DNA from: an uncultured Woeseiaceae bacterium
GTDB lineage: Bacteria > Pseudomonadota > Gammaproteobacteria > Steroidobacterales > Woeseiaceae
Assembly: GCA_905480215.1 (NCBI GenBank)
Contig: CAJQPL010000004.1
Location: 1-48,901 of the forward strand
Reading direction: 5' to 3'
DNA: 48,901 nt
Each line of letters starts with the position of its first letter. Positions within the stretch are counted from its first letter, which is position 1. Position numbers and translations under genes: made by a program. Of this stretch, positions 35,575 to 43,627 are shown piece by piece. The notes below the pieces were generated by a model. That model did not search any database. It saw only the letters and a list, made by a program, of their open reading frames with translations, and was not told the origin of the DNA.

Positions 35575-36635
35575 CAGGTCCACCCCGGCGATGCTGCGGT
35601 AAGGCCTGCAGTTTCAGGCAAGTTCCAAAGTCGATTCATCCACTGGATCGCGCCGCCAGCGGCTCCCTTGACGAGATTGTCGATGGTGCTCATGACAACA
35701 ATGGAATCACCATCGCTCGCGACACTTAGATGACACATATTACTGGCGACCACATTCTTGAGTTTCGGTGTGCCTGAAACGACCTCGACAAACGGCGAAT
35801 CGGCATACGCTTCGATGAATACCTTGCGTAGTTGTTCTTCACTAACAGGAGACTTTGCCTTCGCCTGCAATGTTACGTGGATTCCTCTTGCGAACGGACC
35901 CGAGTGCGGTACGAAATGCAGCTTCGTTTCCCGACCGCTGGCTGCGTTAGCAAGCGCTGTGACCTCCGGCGAATGACGGTGATTGAGTGGCTTGTACGCA
36001 TATAGGTTGCTGTTGCGTTCCGGGTGGTGCGTGCCCGCTTGCGGGCTGCGTCCAGAGCCGGTACTGCCGGTCACCCCTGATACAAACAAATCAGATTCGC
36101 TCAGGCCCGAACGCATTAACGGCACAGCGGCGAGTAAAGTTGCCGTTGCAAAACAGCCCGGGTGGCCAACGTGCGGCGTTTCGATCGACGCAAGATGTTC
36201 CGGGACAGCACAGGTGAACTGATCCAATAGTTGCGGCGCGCCATGGCTTGCGCCGTACACCGCCTCCCAACTGGCTTGTTCCGCATAGCGAAAATCGGCC
36301 GATGAATCGACGACATGGACTTGCAGACCTTTACTGCTCGCAGTAGCCAGCGCTGCGGCGATCGTCTCTGCGGAAGCGCCATGCGGTGCAGCAGAAAACA
36401 AGGCAACCTGGCTGCCATCAGGAATTGTCTTTGACCACTGATCTCTTGCGACAAATGTTGTATTGCCAAATGCCTGCGACAGATGTGCGAAGGTGTCGGC
36501 AATTGCTTCGCCTGCACGGCTGTCAGAAACGGCAGCGGCCAGTTCGAAATTAGGATGATTCACGAGCAAGCGCAGTAATTCGCCGCCGACGTAGCCGCTG
36601 GCGCCAATCACTACAGCTTGGATAGACTCACTCAA
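35574..36635 (-). CDS. argC: N-acetyl-gamma-glutamyl-phosphate reductase
   Basis: The 353-residue NADPH-dependent reductase has the Rossmann motif GASGYVGGEL (11-20) and the active-site Cys161 in HVGHPGCFATA. Further family segments are FSAAPHGASAE, VVDSSADFRY, SGVTGSTGSGRSPQAGTHH and YKPLNHRHSPEV. It reduces N-acylglutamyl phosphate to the semialdehyde. Its start overlaps the stop of the preceding P-loop gene by four bases, so translation of the two is likely coupled. Confidence 0.96.
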   Translation of the reverse strand: MSESIQAVVIGASGYVGGELLRLLVNHPNFELAAAVSDSRAGEAIADTFAHLSQAFGNTTFVARDQWSKTIPDGSQVALFSAAPHGASAETIAAALATASSKGLQVHVVDSSADFRYAEQASWEAVYGASHGAPQLLDQFTCAVPEHLASIETPHVGHPGCFATATLLAAVPLMRSGLSESDLFVSGVTGSTGSGRSPQAGTHHPERNSNLYAYKPLNHRHSPEVTALANAASGRETKLHFVPHSGPFARGIHVTLQAKAKSPVSEEQLRKVFIEAYADSPFVEVVSGTPKLKNVVASNMCHLSVASDGDSIVVMSTIDNLVKGAAGGAIQWMNRLWNLPETAGLTAASPGWT

Positions 36636-37687
36636 AGCGACTCTCCCTTGAGCAGCGCAGCAATAGTGTCCCCAAGGGCGACACCGTTTGACAGCGCGTT
36701 AATTCCGGGTAGCGAAAGACGCCCGGCAATTTGTTCAATGCCGACGTCGTTGTCGGTTGCAGGGCCAGTGACTACGGCTGGTTCAATATCGAATTCGTCG
36801 CGTAGAATTTTTGCGCCGCCCCAAGCCGAGACTGGGTCGTTGGCGCACAGCACCACTGCGGTCAGCGCGGCATGAATCTGTGCGTCGGCAAGTATCGCGG
36901 CCACTCCGTATGATCCTAACAAGCCATCACCGAGTTCCAGAACAATTACGTCCGGTTTCTTTGCCGCAAGCTTGCTTAGCAATGAGCGCGTGAGGGCAGG
37001 TCCGTTATCTGCAGTGGTCGTCATCACGCCAAGGTCAGAAAAAATCATCGTGTCCTCAGCGCCCGCATCTTCCATCGCCAGAACATCGCGACGTAACGAC
37101 ACACCGGTGGCTTTACAAGCGGCGACATTCAGGCCGAGGTGGCGCAAGCGACCAACAATTGCGCAGGCGGCCGCCGTCTTGCCGGAATCCATGCAGGTGC
37201 CAGCCAATGCGACAACCGGGACTCCATTCGCATTGAGCTGGGCATCGTAATCCAATGACGATGCACCGGCGCGAGCGGGAACACCAATTCGCTCACCCAG
37301 GTAGGGGAACTCAAGCACGGTGCCGAGCACTTCACAGTCGAACGGCTCACCAACGTCGGGATTCACTGAGTCACAGAGACCGATCACGCCGCCAATATTT
37401 AGCAGCTGCACGTTGTCACCCGCAGCAAGTTCAGTCGGTAGATGCCCTGAATATCCGCGTAATGCATTGCGATGCCCGAGTGCGCCAACAACGATATCGC
37501 CCATCGTTACGGTCGCCATGCGACCCGAAGTGAGCTCCAACTGGTTGTAGCGGGTTTTGTTATTGAGAACGCGAACCGCAACTAACACACCTTCTTCACA
37601 AGGGATATCAGGTGAAAGCCTGAGTTCCGATGTAAGGTCATTGTGTTGCGCGACAGACGCAATCTTGTCGACGACGATATTTCTCAT
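36632..37687 (-). CDS. P-loop protein of unknown function inside the arginine operon (DgcN-like motif order)
   Basis: The 351-residue cytoplasmic protein has no assigned role. It has a beta-rich N-terminal part (1-150) and a P-loop GTCMDSGK (163-170) followed by TAAACAIVGRLRHLGLNVAA. Then come CKATGVSL (191-198), DVIVLELGDGLLGSYG (246-261) and AVVLCANDPVS (277-287). The DUF1611 protein DgcN in this same window has the same motifs in the same order with nearly equal spacing (GTDCAVGK, FRATGQTG, DVIEGQGSLL, AIVLCHDAERL). Because DgcN is an N-acetyltransferase of glutamate and this operon otherwise lacks the first arginine enzyme, I suggest an N-acylglutamate synthase role; this is inference. 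GGAGATTAGA precedes the ATG. It sits tightly between argG and argC. Confidence 0.8.
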   Translation of the reverse strand: MRNIVVDKIASVAQHNDLTSELRLSPDIPCEEGVLVAVRVLNNKTRYNQLELTSGRMATVTMGDIVVGALGHRNALRGYSGHLPTELAAGDNVQLLNIGGVIGLCDSVNPDVGEPFDCEVLGTVLEFPYLGERIGVPARAGASSLDYDAQLNANGVPVVALAGTCMDSGKTAAACAIVGRLRHLGLNVAACKATGVSLRRDVLAMEDAGAEDTMIFSDLGVMTTTADNGPALTRSLLSKLAAKKPDVIVLELGDGLLGSYGVAAILADAQIHAALTAVVLCANDPVSAWGGAKILRDEFDIEPAVVTGPATDNDVGIEQIAGRLSLPGINALSNGVALGDTIAALLKGESL

Positions 37688-37688
37688 T

Positions 37689-38897
37689 CTAATCTCCAGC
37701 CGCGCGCGTTTGCAGCGAGCCAGTCAGGGACATGATGCGGGCGTAACCGACGGCATCCGCAGCCGTCCATTCGCCGGCGGATTCGCCATACACGCCTTTG
37801 GTTGCCGCGAGAAGTGAGTGCGGTGAGGAAGTGCCTTCGATGAACAGCTGGCCGGGACGCAATCCGAACTGCACGCTGCCGCTTACACGTCGTTGCGACG
37901 ACCTCAGCAGGGCCTCGATATCGTCGCAGGCAAGATCCAGCTGCTTACCTTCGTGCACCAGATCTCCATAGACAGCACAAGTGGCGTCCTTCACGCGCAT
38001 TTGTTGTGCACTCAATACGAGTTTCTCCAATTCGCGATGCGCCGTAATTAGGGTGATCGCGGCCGGCGCTTCGAACGCCACGCGTCCCTTGGTGCCAAGT
38101 ACCGTGTCGCCAAGGTGAATGCCACGTCCGATTCCATAAGCTCCCGCGAGCGCTTCCAGCGTTTCAATCAATTCAATCGGCGCCATGGCCTTGCCGTTCA
38201 ATGCCACGGGGATGCCTTGTTCAAAGACGAGCGTATGAGTTGACGGTTCGAGTGGCGCAGAAAATGCGCTTGCTGATAACACCCAGGCGGATTCAGGTAT
38301 CGATGCTTGTGAGGTCAAGGTTTCCTGACCGCCTATCGAGATTCCCCACAGGCCGCGGTTGATTGAATAGTCTGAGCCTTGTGCTGGCAGTGGTAGTTTG
38401 TGGTCCTCGAGGTAAGCCAGTTGTTCTTCACGAACCCAGCTGTTGTCGCGAACCGGTGCCAGGATCGTGAGGCCGGGATTCAAAGTACGCAAGGCGACCT
38501 CAAAGCGGACCTGATCATTGCCCGCAGCGGTGCAGCCGTGGGCAACCGTTGTTGCACCACGTTGTTTGGCGATTTGCGCGAGTTTTTCAGCCTGCAATCC
38601 TCGTTCAGCGCCGACACATAAGGGATATGCCTGGCCGCGCAAAACGTTTCCGGCGATCAAATATCGAATGACATTGTCAAAATAATCCTGCTTAGCATCG
38701 ATCAGAACATGCTCGATCGCGCCGAGTGCCATGGCCTTGTCTTTAAGTGCCGCGGCCGCTGCCGCATTGATGCCGCCGGTATCAACGCAGGCTGTAATGA
38801 CTTCACGTCCGTAGTTTTCTTTTAACCACGGGACGCAAAAGGAAGTATCGAGGCCGCCAGAAAACGCCAGGATGATGGGGGATGTGTCGTCGTTCAT
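37689..38897 (-). CDS. argG: Argininosuccinate synthase
   Basis: A 402-residue ATP-pyrophosphatase-fold ligase that joins citrulline and aspartate. The PP-loop is AFSGGLDTSF (11-20). Later motifs are HGCTAAGNDQVRFEVALRTLNP, GSDYSINRGLWGISIGGQE and KGRVAFEAPAAITLITAHRELE. It groups by eye with the divergent ArgG of Bacteroidetes/Xanthomonas-type acyl-ornithine pathways rather than with the E. coli form. Its ATG overlaps the argR stop (ATGA) and its stop is one base before the next start, so argR, argG and the downstream genes form one transcript. Confidence 0.95.
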   Translation of the reverse strand: MNDDTSPIILAFSGGLDTSFCVPWLKENYGREVITACVDTGGINAAAAAALKDKAMALGAIEHVLIDAKQDYFDNVIRYLIAGNVLRGQAYPLCVGAERGLQAEKLAQIAKQRGATTVAHGCTAAGNDQVRFEVALRTLNPGLTILAPVRDNSWVREEQLAYLEDHKLPLPAQGSDYSINRGLWGISIGGQETLTSQASIPESAWVLSASAFSAPLEPSTHTLVFEQGIPVALNGKAMAPIELIETLEALAGAYGIGRGIHLGDTVLGTKGRVAFEAPAAITLITAHRELEKLVLSAQQMRVKDATCAVYGDLVHEGKQLDLACDDIEALLRSSQRRVSGSVQFGLRPGQLFIEGTSSPHSLLAATKGVYGESAGEWTAADAVGYARIMSLTGSLQTRAAGD

Positions 38898-39337
38898 CGC
38901 AGTTGATGCTCAATTCGGTTCAAAAGGATTTTTTGCGCGGTGCCATTTTTGGTCGCGACAAAAACTGTGTCATCACCGCCGATATTGCCGATAACCTCTG
39001 GCCAATTGCAGCGATCGAGGGCCAGAGCAACGCGCTGCGCTGCGCCAATGGCAGTCCTGACGACCAGCAAGTTCGGTCCGGCAGGCTCCGTGCCGCGCAG
39101 CAAATCTGCGACGGCTGCCATTTGTTGATCGCCATCTTGCTCGCCGCCCGGCAACTCATAGCCGTTGCCGGTCTTGATGGCGCCGATCTCGCGCAGATCG
39201 CGGCTGACGCTCGATTGAGTGGCCCCGTAGCCACCGGCGATCAAGGCCGCGACCAGCGACCCTTGCGTTGCCGCAGGCCCTGTCAGCAGTAGCTTTCGAA
39301 TTGCTTCGCGACGTTCTTGGTGTTCTGTGTTCGGCAT
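38894..39337 (-). CDS. argR: Arginine repressor ArgR
   Basis: The 147-residue regulator has the N-terminal winged helix (REAIRKLLLTGPAATQGSLV ... TQSSVSRDLREIGAIK), with SSVSRDLRE as the recognition helix. The C-terminal oligomerisation and arginine-binding domain includes ALDRCNWPEVIGNIGGDDTVFVATKN, whose GDDT motif contacts arginine. It is the first gene of the arg operon and thus probably represses its own transcript when arginine is plentiful. Two ARG-box-like sites overlap the predicted promoter just upstream. Confidence 0.95.
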   Translation of the reverse strand: MPNTEHQERREAIRKLLLTGPAATQGSLVAALIAGGYGATQSSVSRDLREIGAIKTGNGYELPGGEQDGDQQMAAVADLLRGTEPAGPNLLVVRTAIGAAQRVALALDRCNWPEVIGNIGGDDTVFVATKNGTAQKILLNRIEHQLR

Positions 39338-39346
39338 GATCCATCT

Positions 39347-39393
39347 CGCATAAATATGCGCATAATTTGAACATCATGCACATAAAGAGTCAA
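39347..39393 (-). promoter_or_regulatory. argR operon promoter with ARG-box-like operators
   Basis: On the minus strand TTGACT (39393-39388) and TCAAAT (39370-39365) lie 17 bases apart, a sigma-70-type promoter. An inverted repeat CGCAT-N4-ATGCG (39347-39360) has the arm length and spacing of an ARG box (TGAAT-N4-ATTCA). A second, poorer site TGAAC-N3-ATGCA (39368-39380) overlaps the -10. Repression by ArgR at this position is inferred. Confidence 0.65.
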
Positions 39394-39464
39394 GCCTCTA
39401 ATGCCCCATTTGACGATCTTTCTGCGTTACACTGCGCCGCTTTGGCAAATTCCGGAGCTTATTT

Positions 39465-40124
39465 ATGCACAATCCCGATACGGTGGAAGTCGTTAGCGGC
39501 GCAGATCCTGTTGGCAGCGTTATCTGGTTGCATGGTTTGGGTGCGGATGGTCATGATTTCGAGCCGATAGTACCGGAGCTTAAACTGCCAAAAAACCTGG
39601 CGTTGCGCTTCGTATTTCCGCACGCGCCGGTGCAAGCGGTCACTGTTAACGGTGGAATGGAAATGCGCTCCTGGTATGACATTGTGAGTTTCGATGCCGA
39701 GGGGCGCGCCAATCGGGAAGATTTGCAGCGTAGTTCTGCATTCCTGGAATCACTAATTAGCCGCGAGATCGAGCGCGGTATTGAAGCGCGAAAAATCGTC
39801 ATCGCCGGGTTCTCGCAGGGCGGAGCCGTCGCAATAAATACGGCGTTGCAAACGCAACACGATATCGCCGGCCTGATGGCGTTATCAACTTATATTGCTA
39901 TTCCGGATTCCATTGAGGGTGCGGTCAGTCGCAAGGATCTGCCCATCTTCATGGCGCACGGTTCCTTTGATCCCGTATTGCGCTTGGAGTGGGGCCGCGA
40001 GTCGGTAGAGCAACTGAAATCAGTCGGCTATAGCGTTGAATGGCATGAGTATCCAATGGCGCATGCCGTTTGCCCGTCGGAGATCGACGATATCAGCGCT
40101 TGGCTAGCCCGAATTTTCGCCTGA
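39465..40124 (+). CDS. Carboxylesterase / phospholipase family (alpha/beta hydrolase, Abhydrolase_2)
   Basis: The 219-residue protein matches the small carboxylesterase group (Pseudomonas EstB, YpfH, acyl-protein thioesterase type). The oxyanion region is VIWLHGLGADGHDF, the nucleophile elbow is GFSQGGA with Ser117, the acid is in MAHGSFDPVL and the catalytic His is in YPMAHAVCPSEI near the end. No signal peptide; cytoplasmic. GGAG lies just upstream of the ATG. Members hydrolyse short acyl esters. It is divergent from argR, and its 3' end overlaps the convergent NRDE gene by 21 bases. Confidence 0.94.
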   Translation: MHNPDTVEVVSGADPVGSVIWLHGLGADGHDFEPIVPELKLPKNLALRFVFPHAPVQAVTVNGGMEMRSWYDIVSFDAEGRANREDLQRSSAFLESLISREIERGIEARKIVIAGFSQGGAVAINTALQTQHDIAGLMALSTYIAIPDSIEGAVSRKDLPIFMAHGSFDPVLRLEWGRESVEQLKSVGYSVEWHEYPMAHAVCPSEIDDISAWLARIFA

Positions 40125-40877
40125 AGAATCAATCGTAAAAGTTGACTCGCCGGCGGAACGGCCGTTCGGATCAAAGCACCGCTCCTTGAATCGCCAGTCG
40201 CCTTGGGCGTTGGCGATAACGACGCTGGCACTCCTCGTTCCGTAGTCGGGCATGACGATAAACGGCGCGCTGATTGCATGTGCTTTTTCAAACGAGAGGT
40301 GGTCGCTTTCAATCTCACCAACCGGCGCTTTTTGCGGGTCATGCAGTAGTCGCAACAGCTCGGTTTCATTGACCCTATTGCTTGTGACTAGGTTCTGAAG
40401 AGCGGCCTTTGTGCGTTTGACCTTATGCCATGGTGAGTCCAGCAAGGCGTTGCTGAGCCCATAGATTCCCGGTGCAAGAACGCGAGTGCCCTCACCCCGA
40501 TTCGAGTGCCATGCAAGAGTTTCGCCATCAAAAACGATCAGGTTAAATCCTGCATACGCTTCATCATCGATGCTATTGAGGTAGTCCTTTGAATTTTGCT
40601 CACTCAAAAGAAACTCGGTGACTAGGTGTCCGCGAGATCGATTCCTGGCCGAAGGAACGACTGCATCCCGATAATTCGTAACCGTTGCGAAACGACCTTT
40701 ACGGTGCAGTGCTAACCAGGTGCCGGCGGCCTGTAAGTCACGTCCACCGACTATGTCGGATTCATCCGGCCACCAATGGGCTGCTTTTGTTGGGCGAGCA
40801 TGAAATTCGTCGCGGTTACCTGCGAGCAACAGTGGAAAGTCGGGGTGTTGTTGCCAGGCAAAAACAACGAGGCACAT
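40104..40877 (-). CDS. NRDE (TANGO2) family protein
   Basis: A 257-residue protein with the family hallmarks MCLVVFAW (Cys2 near the mature N-terminus) and NRDEFHARPT (NRDE at 21-24), then GGRDLQAAGTWLALHRKGRFATVTNYRD (split here by description) and YGLSNALLDSPWHKV. The Ntn-hydrolase-like N-terminal Cys suggests an enzymatic fold. Eukaryotic TANGO2 is linked to lipid and haem handling, but no bacterial reaction is established. It follows nudC with only two bases between, so the two are co-transcribed. Confidence 0.92.
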   Translation of the reverse strand: MCLVVFAWQQHPDFPLLLAGNRDEFHARPTKAAHWWPDESDIVGGRDLQAAGTWLALHRKGRFATVTNYRDAVVPSARNRSRGHLVTEFLLSEQNSKDYLNSIDDEAYAGFNLIVFDGETLAWHSNRGEGTRVLAPGIYGLSNALLDSPWHKVKRTKAALQNLVTSNRVNETELLRLLHDPQKAPVGEIESDHLSFEKAHAISAPFIVMPDYGTRSASVVIANAQGDWRFKERCFDPNGRSAGESTFTIDSSGENSG

Positions 40878-40879
40878 GG

Positions 40880-41782
40880 CTAGGGCCTTGAATCCAGGTC
40901 TAACCAGTCATCAACAAGTCGTCGCGCGATCGATATTCTGAACGGCAGTTTGGGAAAACCAGATCGCAACTCTTTCCGCGTAAACCATCTGGCGTCTTCC
41001 AGCTCGCCGTCATTGAGCTGAATCTTCTGTTCAATAGAAGAGTCTGCTTCCGCGATAAAGCCGAGCATGAGAGACGATGGAAACGGCCATGGCTGCGAGC
41101 TGTGATAGCGAACTTTTTCAATACGAATGTTGGTTTCCTCAAAGACCTCACGTCGCACAGCATCTTCAAGGCTCTCACCCGTCTCAACGAAACCTGCAAT
41201 GGTCGAGTAGCGTCCTTCCGGCCAGCTGATGTTACGCCCCAGCAGACAACGCTCACCATTTGCAACCAGCACGATAATTGCCGGATCAACGCGAGGATAA
41301 ATTTCACGAGCGCAATCCGGGTTCAGGCACAGTCTCGAAGTACCGTCGGTGTTCGGTCTCGCCGAGGAACCGCAGCTGCCACAAAACAATTGCGACCCGT
41401 GCCACAACACCATGCCACGCGCATGCGCCGCCAGGTTCGCCTCATCGGCCGGCAATACTGAGCCTAGATAGCGCAAATCCTGAAACTCACCTAGTTCCGA
41501 GAACGGCGGCATGCCGCCGCCATCGATGGCGACTGCGATAGCCGCATGGCCGCGAAACAAGCCAAGGAAGGTTTGATTGTGATCTTGTAGAAATGGCTCA
41601 ATCTGCTGGCGCTCAAGCAGCATCAGTGTGAGTGGATCACCGCCAACCAGGCAGTGATCTCCCCAAACTGGAACGAAGCGCGTTTCCGCATCCGTGAGCG
41701 CTTCGTCGAGCCAGTCTGCATCCTTGCGCTTTTCGCCGCTACGATCGACGAAGGCGCCCGCAAACACATTGTGATTTTTCAT
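40880..41782 (-). CDS. nudC: NAD(+) diphosphatase / RNA NAD-decapping enzyme NudC
   Basis: A 300-residue Nudix hydrolase. A zinc ribbon is formed by Cys134, Cys137, Cys152 and Cys157 (CGSCG ... CLNPDC). The Nudix box starts at Gly197 and includes Glu203 and REVFEET (211-217). The NudC-specific SQPWPFP array is at 229-235. It cleaves NAD(H) and removes NAD caps from RNA in the cytoplasm. One detail is unusual: the last Gly of the Nudix consensus is Asn218 here. It is first in a two-gene unit with the NRDE gene, downstream of mscL on the same strand. Confidence 0.95.
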   Translation of the reverse strand: MKNHNVFAGAFVDRSGEKRKDADWLDEALTDAETRFVPVWGDHCLVGGDPLTLMLLERQQIEPFLQDHNQTFLGLFRGHAAIAVAIDGGGMPPFSELGEFQDLRYLGSVLPADEANLAAHARGMVLWHGSQLFCGSCGSSARPNTDGTSRLCLNPDCAREIYPRVDPAIIVLVANGERCLLGRNISWPEGRYSTIAGFVETGESLEDAVRREVFEETNIRIEKVRYHSSQPWPFPSSLMLGFIAEADSSIEQKIQLNDGELEDARWFTRKELRSGFPKLPFRISIARRLVDDWLDLDSRP

Positions 41783-41800
41783 TGCTTGTAGCGAGTATTA

Positions 41801-42181
41801 CTAGCCTTTCGCCAGCAAATCACGAATTTCAGTCAACAAAGTCTCTTCGGCCGATGGCTTCGCAGGCTCCGCAGGTTTTTCTTCTTCTTTTTTCTTCATC
41901 GAGTTGAGGCCCTTGATCAACATAAACACTGCAATCGCGACGATTAGAAAGTTGATGATCGTATCGATGAATACCCCGTAGTTGACGGTGACGCCACTTT
42001 CGCCAATGGTGAAGACGAGATCGTTGAAACTGATACCGCCCATTGCTACGCCGACAGGCGGCATGATGACATCGGACACCAGAGACGAAACGATCTTGCC
42101 GAATGCGGCGCCGATTATGATACCAACGGCCATATCGACGACATTGCCGCGCATCGCAAACTCTTTGAATTCTTTAAGCAT
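41801..42181 (-). CDS. mscL: Large-conductance mechanosensitive channel MscL
   Basis: The 126-residue protein has the MscL start [20 protein letters not shown], followed by TM1 ([20 protein letters not shown]), a periplasmic loop ([20 protein letters not shown]), TM2 ([20 protein letters not shown]) and the C-terminal basic/acidic helix ([30 protein letters not shown]). It forms a pentameric pore that opens at high membrane tension. GGGAG lies before the ATG. It is the second mechanosensitive channel type in the window, besides the MscS-type gene at 90-2264. Confidence 0.97.
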   Translation of the reverse strand: MLKEFKEFAMRGNVVDMAVGIIIGAAFGKIVSSLVSDVIMPPVGVAMGGISFNDLVFTIGESGVTVNYGVFIDTIINFLIVAIAVFMLIKGLNSMKKKEEEKPAEPAKPSAEETLLTEIRDLLAKG

Positions 42182-42236
42182 TTGGATTATCTCCCTGTTA
42201 TTTTTTATTTATTAACGAACACGTAATTGTACCTTA

Positions 42237-42797
42237 CTAACGTTCAAGATCGGTGATTTGGCAGGTTGGACAAGCACCATTATCCAGTGCGTAGGCATCC
42301 TGAACATAGAAGGATTTGCATAGTTTACAGCTGGCCAGGAAAAGTTCGTCGTTGTAGGAGATGCACTGCAGCAGATTCCATGCCCATTCGAAATTTAGCT
42401 GTGGTCTTCGGTGCAACATCAGATAAGTCTCATAAGCTCGACACAGACGGTGGCCGAATTCCACGTCGGGACGCGGCCAGCATGGGTGTACAGAATCATT
42501 CTTGTCGATACGTAGCAGAAGGCCTGCGGCGAACAAGGCCACCAGCGTCGTCGCTTGAATCTGGTTCTGGGAATTTTTCACGAAGCGCGAAATTTGACGG
42601 GGCGACTTCCCTCTCCTGCGCTTGATGCCCGACGTGCCGCTATTGAGAAAGTAAGTTGTATAGAGTTTGCGGATGCGGTCATCCGACAGACCGGTACATT
42701 CGCGAATCGTTCGCGTGCGCGCCTCATGACGAATCATTCTCAATGCCAGTTCAAACTGGCTGCGTTCGCCGGAATAGCGGTCATCAGTTAATCGCAT
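42237..42797 (-). CDS. Orphan FlhC-like transcriptional regulator
   Basis: The 186-residue product (ATG at 42797 with AAAGGGAAAG upstream; a longer frame to 42827 lacks this) resembles FlhC. A helical DNA-binding part has IRECTGLSDDRIRKLYTTYF, compared with the LSRGRLIKLYKEL region of E. coli FlhC. It continues through AYETYLMLHRRPQLNFEWAW to a zinc-binding end ASCKLCKSFYVQDAYALDN and CPTCQ, with four Cys spaced as in FlhC. No flhD or flagellar gene is nearby, and FlhC normally works with FlhD, so this is an orphan member with unknown targets. A nested dyad lies just upstream, and an unknown gene and ABC exporter are divergent. Confidence 0.75.
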   Translation of the reverse strand: MRLTDDRYSGERSQFELALRMIRHEARTRTIRECTGLSDDRIRKLYTTYFLNSGTSGIKRRRGKSPRQISRFVKNSQNQIQATTLVALFAAGLLLRIDKNDSVHPCWPRPDVEFGHRLCRAYETYLMLHRRPQLNFEWAWNLLQCISYNDELFLASCKLCKSFYVQDAYALDNGACPTCQITDLER

Positions 42798-42820
42798 TTC
42801 TTTCCCTTTATGATAGAAAA

Positions 42821-42866
42821 TGACCATATGTAGTATATAAATATCCTATACTATCCATACATGGTC
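42821..42866. promoter_or_regulatory. Nested dyad between the FlhC-like gene and the divergent ORF
   Basis: Inner arms TAGTATA (42831-42837) and TATACTA (42847-42853) and outer arms GACCAT (42822-42827) and ATGGTC (42861-42866) form two nested inverted repeats in AT-rich DNA. The region also contains -10-like hexamers in both directions. It is probably a shared promoter/operator for the divergent genes. Confidence 0.5.
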
Positions 42867-42938
42867 GAACAAGACTATTTTTAGTAACTCAAGGAATAGG
42901 CGAGAAATACGCCATCTATGCTAAAGGAGCGCTTAGGT

Positions 42939-43556
42939 ATGCAGCAACTCACCGAATATCCAGGGCCCAGTGAGGAAGACTTTGACAACGTTCGAGTCCT
43001 AAACATGGCCTTTATCGCCGCAACATCATCTCTGAAGGGGCCGCAACGAGGGCGGCTCGCAGCGACACCGTTTTTGCTGTTTTCACTACGTGAGAACGAT
43101 TTTGACTGGTGGCAGCAAGCGCTAGCCGATGAGCGGCAAGGTGATTTGCTCGCGGACAGCGAACTGCATGATCCGGATTTGCAAAGAGTTCAAACGACAG
43201 CACTGAGTTTTCTCTGGCAGCTCGCGCAACGCAATCCCTATGCAGCACGTCTTGTCAGCGGTGCCCCAACCGCCTGGTGTGAAAAAATCTCCGAGTTACC
43301 CTTGCTGACATTATTGGATCGAGTCGGAGCTCGAGCAGACCTAATTGAATCACGGCTGTATCATTTGGGTGCGGCTGGAGAGCGTTTGTTGCAGGGCGGT
43401 ATCAGCGTTAGCCAGTTGCTGCAGAAATCTTCGCAATTGTCTGCATTGCAAGCGTTACTAACAAACCCCGGTTTTAATTCCCACATTCGGCTGCCTGCTG
43501 CGGCCTGCCGATTGTCTGGACCCACAAAGACTCCGGGCCCGCAAAACTCTCAGTAA
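42939..43556 (+). CDS. Hypothetical protein upstream of the ABC exporter
   Basis: The product is about 205 residues from the ATG at 42939, which has AAGGAG nine bases upstream; an ATG at 42918 is possible but lacks a site. No signal peptide. It is mainly helical with Leu/Ala-rich parts (RVLNMAFIAATSSLKGPQRG, TALSFLWQLAQRNPYAARLV, SQLLQKSSQLSALQALLTNP) and an aromatic motif ENDFDWWQQALADE. I do not recognise a family. The position between the FlhC-like regulator and the ABC genes hints at a common function, but 71 bases with a separate promoter-like element stand before the ABC genes. Confidence 0.75.
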   Translation: MQQLTEYPGPSEEDFDNVRVLNMAFIAATSSLKGPQRGRLAATPFLLFSLRENDFDWWQQALADERQGDLLADSELHDPDLQRVQTTALSFLWQLAQRNPYAARLVSGAPTAWCEKISELPLLTLLDRVGARADLIESRLYHLGAAGERLLQGGISVSQLLQKSSQLSALQALLTNPGFNSHIRLPAAACRLSGPTKTPGPQNSQ

Positions 43557-43627
43557 AACTGGCAACACAAATTTCTGAAAACTTAAGCTTACGGTAGCGC
43601 TGTGTCGCGGTTACAATACGCCGCCTT

